From Chryseobacterium mucoviscidosis (GTDB lineage Bacteria; Bacteroidota; Bacteroidia; Flavobacteriales; Weeksellaceae), in the NCBI RefSeq assembly GCF_002177115.1, contig NZ_MVAG01000024.1, positions 1 through 64,000 on the forward strand: a DNA stretch of 64,000 nt, given 5' to 3'. The notes under the pieces are model-generated. The model was not told the DNA's origin, ran no database searches, and saw only the letters and a program-made list of their open reading frames with translations. Below are positions 58,530-64,000 of this stretch, in pieces (positions within the stretch are counted from its first letter, which is position 1; each line of letters begins with the position of its first letter). The translations under genes and the position numbers were made by a program.

Positions 58530-59267
58530 TTATTTTTTTTGAAAATTCCAAATTTCCCAGGCTTTTTCTGCCTGTTGTTCCAGCATATAATATCCGTTCA
58601 CTGTTTTGGCTCCTTTTTCAGAGGCATTGATGATGAATTTGGTATAGTTTGGGTTGTAAATTAAATCGATAATCAAATGGTCTTTTGAAAGACCTTCGAA
58701 AGGGAAATTCAGGCAGTCTTCCACATTCGGGAAAGTTCCTACCGGAGTACACTGGATAATGAGCTTATGATCCTGTACAAAGGCCGCATCTAAATTGTCA
58801 TAATTAATTTCCGTGCTTCTGGAAACCGTAATCGATGGAATTCCGTGTTTGTCCAAAACATATTTTACCGCTTTTGCTGCACCTCCGTTTCCTAAAATGA
58901 TGGCTGAATCATGGTGGGGTTTTTTGTGAAGCAGCAAAGTCTTTTCGAACCCGAAAGCATCCGTGTTATAGCCTCTTTTCTTCCCGTTTTCAATCAGTAC
59001 ACAGTTTACGGCTCCGATGTTTTTCGCTTCATCGCTCAGTTCGTCCAGATAATCGATGATTTTTTCCTTGTAGGGAATCGTTACGTTAAAGCCCAGTAAT
59101 TCCGGAGCAGAAAAGACATCTTCTACTTCATCAATTTCATTTAAATCAAAAATGTTGTAAGAATAATCTTTCAACATCAGTTTCTGGAATTTGTCTTCAA
59201 AGTATTTTTTCGAGAAAGAGTAGGAAATGTTTTTCCCGATCAAGCCTAATTTTTTGTTGGAATCCAT
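58530..59267 (-). CDS. aroE: Shikimate dehydrogenase
   Basis: 245 residues, slightly shorter than the E. coli enzyme (272). It reduces 3-dehydroshikimate to shikimate with NADPH in aromatic amino-acid synthesis. The substrate segment GLIGKNISYSFSKKYFEDKF, the motif NVTIPYKEKIIDYLDELS with the catalytic Lys, GAVNCVL, and the Rossmann GNGGAAKAVKYVLDKHG are intact, with CTPVGTFPN and the C-terminal YMLEQQAEKAWEIW. It is a single gene on the minus strand, with a terminator between it and the next gene upstream. Confidence 0.95.
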   Translation of the reverse strand: MDSNKKLGLIGKNISYSFSKKYFEDKFQKLMLKDYSYNIFDLNEIDEVEDVFSAPELLGFNVTIPYKEKIIDYLDELSDEAKNIGAVNCVLIENGKKRGYNTDAFGFEKTLLLHKKPHHDSAIILGNGGAAKAVKYVLDKHGIPSITVSRSTEINYDNLDAAFVQDHKLIIQCTPVGTFPNVEDCLNFPFEGLSKDHLIIDLIYNPNYTKFIINASEKGAKTVNGYYMLEQQAEKAWEIWNFQKK

Positions 59268-59284
59268 AAGATAAAATTATAAAA

Positions 59285-59308
59285 AAAGACCGGAAAAAAC
59301 CGGTCTTT
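59285..59308 (-). terminator. Terminator of the T9SS nuclease gene
   Basis: A perfect 9-bp stem AAAGACCGG/CCGGTCTTT around six A. On the minus strand it lies 22 bases past the nuclease stop and is followed by seven T. Confidence 0.85.
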
Positions 59309-59329
59309 GAGATAAATATTTTTTTTGTT

Positions 59330-61123
59330 TTATTCTACGATGAATTTCGCTGAGGAAGAATCTGTTTTCAGAATGTAAGTTCCTTTGGACAAACCTTTCA
59401 GGTTAATTCTGTTAGAAGTTTTAAAAGGATTTTCAATCGTTTCGATCAGCTTTCCGGATAGATCATAAATCTGAGCTTTCGAAATTTTATTCAGATTTTC
59501 TCCTTTTACAAACAATTCATTGTTTTTTACAGGATTAGGATAGATGGTAAACTGAGATTTATCTTTTGAAACTTCCGCAGTTGCCAATGAAGTGAAGCAG
59601 GTCCAGCTTAAATCATCAATAGAAATTCTTTTTCCTGTTTCAGAATTGATTATTTTAATAACCACATTGTTAGGAACATTGATGTTGCTGATTGTAGTAG
59701 TGGTAGCTGAAGTAGTAAAAGGAATAGTTCCTGCATTAGTTCCGTTAATCTGTAAAGTCAGATTACCTGCAGAGTCAGAAAACGGTATTTTCGTAGTTAC
59801 TGTTAAGCTTCCGATTCCGCCTGAAATTGTAGAGCTTGTCAGGTTACCATTCTTAATAGTAATAGCTCTGCTGTTAATTGTCTGATCGGTTCTTGCGTCT
59901 GTGGCTGTCCATGTAATGCTATTGCTCGTCCATGTTTGCGTTGTATAGTTTGAAGCCGCCGCCGGAATATTAGAGAAATCCTCTGTTCCGCAGCTTCCGC
60001 CCGGCTGTCCTCCTGCAAGAGTTGTTCCTGAAGCGGTGTTACTCGCCGGAGAAGCATTTCCTGCTGCATCTTTAGCAATCACATAAAAATTATAGGTAGT
60101 AGAAGGATTCAGCCCGGAAACCGTAGCCGTTGTTCCGGAAACCGTAGCATATAAAACGCCGTCTTTATAAATTTCATATCCTACAACACCGATGTTATCT
60201 GTAGAAGCCGTCCAGCTTAAAGAAATGGTGTTGGAAGTAGGGTTGTTGGTCGCCAAATTAGTTGGAGCAGTCGGAGCCTGTGTATCGGCAACCGGAGTTC
60301 CCCAGATCTGAGCAACGTATTCAGGATGATCGATGTATGGATTTCTGTTTCCCTGATAAGTATAAGAAGCGTTGTTTCTTGCAATTTCGGTAGCAGAAAC
60401 AGGATCTGCGATATGCCATGCCAATAACTGGTTCAGTTCCCAGGTCTGTAATCCCGGAAATGCGGAACCTCCCAACATATTTCCTGTTCCGAAACCTGAA
60501 AGCTGAGTTTCATATCTTGTTACGAAATATAAAACCATTCTCGCGATATCTCCTTTAAAAGCATCAACAGGCTCAAAAACCGTCCCCGAATATCCCGGAG
60601 AAACAGAAGTTCCCAGTTTTGATCCGTTTTGAGAAGTGAAAGAAGCCGATCCTACTTTTCCGAAAGGAAAGTTTGATCTCATTCCGTTTACTTTTCCGTC
60701 GGTCGGTCTGATGAAATGAATATCTGAAACCATCGGAGCATTGCTGTTGAATAAACTTTGAGGAACGATATGCTCTCTGTTGTAGCAGTCGCCTTCGCTG
60801 TTATAATTTCCGCACTGCGCTCCCGGATAGCTGTATGAGTAAGGATCTGTTCCGTTAGGATTCTCGGAATACATGTCTAAAACCGTATTGTCGTTTTCCA
60901 GTCCCGGAATTCCTGCAATATTATCGCGATCCGTTGTTGCATAACCACTATATAGTGCACTATATCCATTGTCAACGTGACCGTTAGTAATAATCTGTTT
61001 CAGTTTGGTTTTTAAAGCAGCTCCGGAAAGACCTGCAGTTCCGTCGTAATATCCCGTAGGAATCTGAGCAAAGGTACTTATCAAGACAAAGCTCAATAAA
61101 AAAGAGAATAATTTACGTTTCAT
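59330..61123 (-). CDS. Secreted endonuclease with FN3 and T9SS sorting domain
   Basis: 597 residues. A signal peptide (about 1-19, TFAQ) is followed by an endonuclease I-type domain with CGNYNSEGDCYNREHIVPQSLF (NREH, near 105-125) and later ATEIARNNASYTYQGNRNPYIDHPEYV. A fibronectin type III domain (about 288-370, APTNLATNNPTSNTISLSWTAS) comes next. Then a beta-rich region, and the type IX sorting domain at the C-terminus (FTIYPNPVKNNELFVKG to KLKTDSSSAKFIVE-like end). It is exported by T9SS and should degrade DNA or RNA outside the cell. A TATCTTTG element lies upstream. Confidence 0.92.
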   Translation of the reverse strand: MKRKLFSFLLSFVLISTFAQIPTGYYDGTAGLSGAALKTKLKQIITNGHVDNGYSALYSGYATTDRDNIAGIPGLENDNTVLDMYSENPNGTDPYSYSYPGAQCGNYNSEGDCYNREHIVPQSLFNSNAPMVSDIHFIRPTDGKVNGMRSNFPFGKVGSASFTSQNGSKLGTSVSPGYSGTVFEPVDAFKGDIARMVLYFVTRYETQLSGFGTGNMLGGSAFPGLQTWELNQLLAWHIADPVSATEIARNNASYTYQGNRNPYIDHPEYVAQIWGTPVADTQAPTAPTNLATNNPTSNTISLSWTASTDNIGVVGYEIYKDGVLYATVSGTTATVSGLNPSTTYNFYVIAKDAAGNASPASNTASGTTLAGGQPGGSCGTEDFSNIPAAASNYTTQTWTSNSITWTATDARTDQTINSRAITIKNGNLTSSTISGGIGSLTVTTKIPFSDSAGNLTLQINGTNAGTIPFTTSATTTTISNINVPNNVVIKIINSETGKRISIDDLSWTCFTSLATAEVSKDKSQFTIYPNPVKNNELFVKGENLNKISKAQIYDLSGKLIETIENPFKTSNRINLKGLSKGTYILKTDSSSAKFIVE

Positions 61124-61140
61124 TTTTAAAAATTGGGACG

Positions 61141-61148
61141 CAAAGATA
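61141..61148 (-). promoter_or_regulatory. Putative -7 element of the T9SS nuclease gene
   Basis: TATCTTTG on the minus strand, a perfect TAnnTTTG, 18 bases before the start codon. Confidence 0.5.
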
Positions 61149-61170
61149 CGAAAAAATGAAAGCTTATGTA

Positions 61171-62376
61171 TTAATTTTTAGTAATATAATCTTTGCTGAT
61201 CTTGGAAAATGCCCATGAAATTCCAAAGCCGAATAAGGATGCGGTAACCGCAACAGTGATGTAATTTTTACCCACTATTTTCACCGGAAAAGGTAAGGTT
61301 TCGTTGGCTTTAAAGAACTCTGTGAACTGCTGGAAATAGCAAAGTCCGGTTCCTATAAGTAAGCCTGAAATAATTCCTAGAACGACAATTAAAACTCCGG
61401 TATAAAAGTAAACCTGTCTTAAATGACTTAACGGAAAACCTAACGAAATAAGGGATTTTGCCTGTTCTTTTTTATCCAGTTGAAGAATGATGATGGCTCC
61501 TGCTAAATTGAAGGTGGTAATAAAGATTACCAAAGCAAAAATTAAATAAATAAAAAGCTTCTCGGTATTGATCATTTTCCAGAATGCCGCATTTTCTTCC
61601 TCTTTGGTTTTTACATCAATGTTTTTTCCAAGGGAAGAAATAAGCTGTTGCTTTACGGAGTCTGTATTTTCAGGATTCTTTAATTTGATAACGATTTGAT
61701 AAGCCGAATGTTTAGGAAGATTTAAAAGCTCTTCAGTCAATTCAACAGGAGCAATAATATAATTGTCCAGTTGGTCTTTTCCAGCAAAAACTCCGGAGAC
61801 GAGGATATCTTTCTTGTTGTAAATATCTTCTTCTTTATTAATGATTCCGGTTCCCGGTTTCGGCATAAAGATCGTTGCATAATCTGAACTGGACGGTACA
61901 GGAATCGAAAGTCTGTTATCCAGAGAGTTTTCCATTAAAACTTCGTTGGAATACTTAAAGCTGGGATAAGCGCCGTAAAAAACATCCTTATTGATGGGGT
62001 TCACTTTTGTGTAGGCAGAATCTACCCCTCTTAAATAAGCAATATCGCCTTTTCCGTTATAGCTAATATATACCTTTTCTTCAATAACTCTCGAAAAGTT
62101 ACTGATCTCTTTATTGTTTTTGAGAACGGAATTAATTTTATCGAAATCTTTCAGTGTTTTTCCGGAAGAACTTTTAATCGTAAGATCGGCATGAAGATTT
62201 GAAATCAATTCTTTATTGAGGTCTTCAAGCCCCGAAAAAACGGAGATAATAACGAACATTGCAGTTACGGCAACCGTCATCGCCCCAACCGCCAACCACG
62301 TAATAAACGTAACGGCAGTACTTCCTTTTTTAGACAAAAGGTATCGGGAAGCGATATAAAATGCAATGTTTTTCAA
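61171..62376 (-). CDS. ABC transporter permease, LolC/E-type (FtsX domain)
   Basis: 401 residues. One membrane helix near the N-terminus (about 20-45), a large periplasmic domain (about 55-265), then three helices in the C-terminal FtsX domain (about 270-390), as in MacB and LolC/E. The signature SRYLLSKKGSTAVTFITWLAVGAM and LDKKEQAKSLISLGFPLSHLRQVYFYTG fit LolC/E. These permeases act with an ATPase (LolD) to extract lipoproteins from the inner membrane. No LolD is adjacent, so it may pair with one elsewhere. It is four bases from rbfA, so the two form an operon. Confidence 0.88.
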   Translation of the reverse strand: MKNIAFYIASRYLLSKKGSTAVTFITWLAVGAMTVAVTAMFVIISVFSGLEDLNKELISNLHADLTIKSSSGKTLKDFDKINSVLKNNKEISNFSRVIEEKVYISYNGKGDIAYLRGVDSAYTKVNPINKDVFYGAYPSFKYSNEVLMENSLDNRLSIPVPSSSDYATIFMPKPGTGIINKEEDIYNKKDILVSGVFAGKDQLDNYIIAPVELTEELLNLPKHSAYQIVIKLKNPENTDSVKQQLISSLGKNIDVKTKEEENAAFWKMINTEKLFIYLIFALVIFITTFNLAGAIIILQLDKKEQAKSLISLGFPLSHLRQVYFYTGVLIVVLGIISGLLIGTGLCYFQQFTEFFKANETLPFPVKIVGKNYITVAVTASLFGFGISWAFSKISKDYITKN

Positions 62377-62379
62377 GGG

Positions 62380-62739
62380 TTACAGAATAGGGTTTTCACC
62401 TTCACCTCTCAATTCACGTTCCAGTTTTTCAACGTCGTCCAGAGAAGTGTCTAAGTAGAAATTAAGATTAGGGATTACACGAACCTGCTTCGCCATTTTC
62501 TGACCGATGAAGTTTCTGTATTGTGCTTTATTTTCTTCAATTTCCTTCATCACGGCTTTGCGGTGCTCCTGCGGAAATATGCTTAAATAAATTTTGGCAA
62601 TACCCAGATCCGCCGTTACTTTTACATCCGAAACCGTTACCAGAATGCTTTGTTTGCTTTCTGAAGCCTGTTTGCGGAAAAGTTCTGCGAAATCTTCCTG
62701 TATAATCTGTGCTACTTTTCTTTGTCTGTTACTTTCCAT
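62380..62739 (-). CDS. rbfA: Ribosome-binding factor A
   Basis: 119 residues from the ATG at 62739. The frame extends to 62844, but a -7 element lies inside that extension, and MESNRQRKVAQIIQEDFAELF is the usual RbfA start. The KH-like fold includes VSDVKVTADLGIAKIYLSIF and RVIPNLNFYLDTSLDDV with the conserved FxxDxS segment. RbfA binds the 30S subunit and helps mature 16S rRNA at its 5' end. The next gene in transcription is the LolC/E-type permease, four bases on, an arrangement recurrent in flavobacteria. Confidence 0.95.
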   Translation of the reverse strand: MESNRQRKVAQIIQEDFAELFRKQASESKQSILVTVSDVKVTADLGIAKIYLSIFPQEHRKAVMKEIEENKAQYRNFIGQKMAKQVRVIPNLNFYLDTSLDDVEKLERELRGEGENPIL

Positions 62740-62747
62740 AATTTCTG

Positions 62748-62755
62748 CAAATTTA
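62748..62755 (-). promoter_or_regulatory. Putative -7 element of rbfA
   Basis: TAAATTTG on the minus strand, a perfect TAnnTTTG, nine bases before the rbfA ATG. It favours that start over the longer frame. Confidence 0.5.
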
Positions 62756-62829
62756 GTACTTTTGTTTGAATTGATACTTTGAAATTTGTTCGCTGTATCA
62801 AATTTACGACTTAATTTATTTAAATATTT

Positions 62830-63228
62830 ATGAAATTGGAACATATCGGCATTGCCGTAAAATCTTTAGGCGTATCTGATGAACTTTTTGCAAAGCTTTT
62901 AGGAAAGGAATCTTACAAACAGGAATCTGTAGAAAGGGAAGGGGTAGTTACTTCTTTTTATGCTGCCGGAGAAAGCAAAATTGAACTTTTGGAGGCGAGT
63001 AAAGAGGATAGTCCGATCTCAAAGTTTATTGAAAAAAAAGGAGAAGGCATCCATCATCTGGCTTTTGGCGTGGAAAATATTCTTGAGGAAGTGCAAAGAC
63101 TGAAAAAAGAAGGTTTTGAATTTATCTCGGAAGAGCCGAAAGAAGGTGCTGATAATAAATTAGTTGTCTTCCTTCATCCCAAATCCACGAACGGCGTACT
63201 GGTAGAACTTTGCCAAGAAAAGCAATAA
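62830..63228 (+). CDS. mce: Methylmalonyl-CoA epimerase
   Basis: 132 residues, the normal length. It interconverts (R)- and (S)-methylmalonyl-CoA in propionate metabolism. The vicinal oxygen chelate fold carries the metal ligands: KLEHIGIAV (H5), KGEGIHHLAFGVEN (His) and LVELCQEK (Glu). It is a single gene with no mutase adjacent. It is divergent from rbfA with about 90 bases between. Confidence 0.95.
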   Translation: MKLEHIGIAVKSLGVSDELFAKLLGKESYKQESVEREGVVTSFYAAGESKIELLEASKEDSPISKFIEKKGEGIHHLAFGVENILEEVQRLKKEGFEFISEEPKEGADNKLVVFLHPKSTNGVLVELCQEKQ

Positions 63229-63233
63229 AAAAT

Positions 63234-63263
63234 TTTGTAGTGAAAGAAATTTTACTATTTTTG
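63234..63263 (+). promoter_or_regulatory. Putative tRNA promoter (-33 and -7)
   Basis: TTTG at 63234-63237 and TATTTTTG at 63256-63263 with an 18-base spacer, a good match to the Bacteroidota consensus, 28 bases before the tRNA. Confidence 0.6.
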
Positions 63264-63290
63264 CAAACACAAAATTTAACCAAGTTTTGA

Positions 63291-63364
63291 GGTCCTATAG
63301 CTCAGTTGGTTAGAGCACCTGACTCATAATCAGGTGGTCCCTGGTTCGAGCCCAGGTGGGACCA
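63291..63364 (+). tRNA. tRNA with anticodon CAT (Ile2 or Met)
   Basis: 74 bases with a perfect cloverleaf: acceptor GGTCCTA/TGGGACC, D arm AGCTCAGTTGGTTAGAGC, anticodon stem CCTGA/TCAGG with loop CTCATAA, T arm CCTGG-TTCGAGC-CCAGG, discriminator A. CCA is not encoded. The CAT anticodon serves Met, or Ile when C34 is modified to lysidine. The C4-G69 and C5-G68 pairs favour Ile2, but this is not decisive. Confidence 0.93.
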
Positions 63365-63375
63365 CTTTTTAAATC

Positions 63376-63405
63376 AAGCACTTACAGAAATGTAGGTGCT
63401 TTTTT
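63376..63405 (+). terminator. Intrinsic terminator after the tRNA
   Basis: An 11-bp stem AAGCACTTACA/TGTAGGTGCTT with one wobble, a GAAA loop and a T run. Confidence 0.8.
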
Positions 63406-63414
63406 GTTTTGTTG

Positions 63415-63435
63415 GGTGAAACATAGGTGAAACAT
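63415..63435 (+). repeat. Tandem 11-bp repeat after the tRNA
   Basis: GGTGAAACAT occurs twice, at 63415-63424 and 63426-63435, with one A between. Short tandem repeats next to a tRNA 3' end are typical arm sites of tyrosine integrases, but no integrase is visible in the window. Confidence 0.4.
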
Positions 63436-63451
63436 TTCATATTTTTGAAAA

Positions 63452-64000
63452 ATGAATCTATTCCTCAAACCTTTAGAAGAATTCTTTACAAAACCAAACA
63501 TAGAAATACTTAAGGAGCAGTTCTTTGCTGATTTTCTTAACGAGATAGGTGGTGTCCCAGGGAACTGTCTTTTTCTTGAAGATGGAGTTTGGGAAAATGA
63601 TAGATTTTTTTCACTGAAAAATCATATTCTAATTAAGTATGAAGAATTTTATAATCATACAAAATCTGAATTAGATACTATTATGATTTCCATTTCTACT
63701 AATGATAAACATACGTTTACAAGTTATATTGAAAATACTTTAAAATATATTTTAAACAATTATCAGGACTTTCTTAAAGATTATCCTGAAATAAAAAGTA
63801 ATTTTCAACAAATCAAAAATTACTTATGGAGTAAATACAGACTTCAAATATATCTACAAAGAGAAAAATTTAAGATAGATAGTATTTTCAAATATAAAGG
63901 AAACTTACCTAATCTTAAAAAATTATATAGCTTATCAATAGATGAATCTTTGATTTTTGATACAGAGGAAGTAAGTGAAGAAACATTTATAGAAGTATTT
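63452..64000 (+). CDS. Accessory protein of unknown function (partial)
   Basis: Starts at the ATG at 63452 and runs out of the window after 183 codons with no stop. It begins MNLFLKPLEEFFTKPNIEIL, is rich in Lys, Asn, Ile and aromatic residues, mostly helical, and has no signal peptide or membrane segment. I recognise no family. Its strongly AT-rich codon use and place just after a tRNA and terminator suggest a horizontally acquired gene, perhaps the edge of an island. Confidence 0.6.
   Translation, partial: MNLFLKPLEEFFTKPNIEILKEQFFADFLNEIGGVPGNCLFLEDGVWENDRFFSLKNHILIKYEEFYNHTKSELDTIMISISTNDKHTFTSYIENTLKYILNNYQDFLKDYPEIKSNFQQIKNYLWSKYRLQIYLQREKFKIDSIFKYKGNLPNLKKLYSLSIDESLIFDTEEVSEETFIEVF

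Noticed and set aside
62740..62844. A longer start for rbfA
   Set aside because: A -7 element at 62748-62755 lies inside the extension, and the RbfA family begins at the later Met.

Overview
The window is a contiguous stretch of an AT-rich flavobacterial chromosome, most likely Chryseobacterium or a close Weeksellaceae relative. Four things point there: promoters of the Bacteroidota type (TAnnTTTG at -7), type IX secretion parts (a PorP/SprF protein and a nuclease with a sorting tail), a short NuoG of 332 residues, and Chryseobacterium-style GG-leader 'bacteriocin-like' peptides. The assignment rests on recognised protein families, not on a search.

Layout. 0-9.9 kb: housekeeping genes and small operons (LemA/TPM operon, folA, a TRIC channel gene, coaD, ddl, a PASTA protein, an RluD-type synthase, a PorP/SprF gene). 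A four-helix-bundle gene there lies between 26-bp inverted repeats. 9.9-20.5 kb: hemW, murI, a divergent nitroreductase/HxlR pair, rsmD, Smr protein, phosphoesterase, a beta-lactamase-like hydrolase, sixA-like, ruvX-def and a DUF5606 protein. 20.5-24.1 kb: an accessory zone with unrecognised proteins, an XRE regulator with a visible operator, about 0.8 kb without a convincing gene and a cluster of five 26-bp hairpin repeats. 24.1-34.6 kb: mazG, a FUSC transporter, a lipoprotein, repeat-rich spacer, a very long phosphoesterase-barrel protein, an HD domain fused to a Pycsar-type membrane effector, and a GAF protein.

34.7-50.7 kb: a complete complex I operon on the minus strand, transcribed nuoA to nuoN. 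Between nuoF and nuoG it carries an outer-membrane-type protein gene and a very AT-rich two-gene cassette: an OLD/ABC-type ATPase and a small protein with TOPRIM-like motifs. This resembles two-gene ATPase-TOPRIM phage-defence systems (AbiL, RloAB, PARIS) and is the most striking feature in the window. The genes are spaced by 1-30 bases, so it is probably co-transcribed with complex I.

50.8-63.2 kb: a 58-residue membrane protein, an acetyltransferase-like protein, a zinc metallopeptidase, an HTTM-like membrane protein, a YigZ protein, two small GG-leader Cys-rich peptides, ribD, a DUF349 protein, aroE, a secreted T9SS nuclease, a LolC/E-type permease, rbfA and methylmalonyl-CoA epimerase. At the right edge a CAU-anticodon tRNA is followed by its terminator, a tandem 11-bp repeat and an AT-rich gene running out of the window, possibly the edge of a genomic island.
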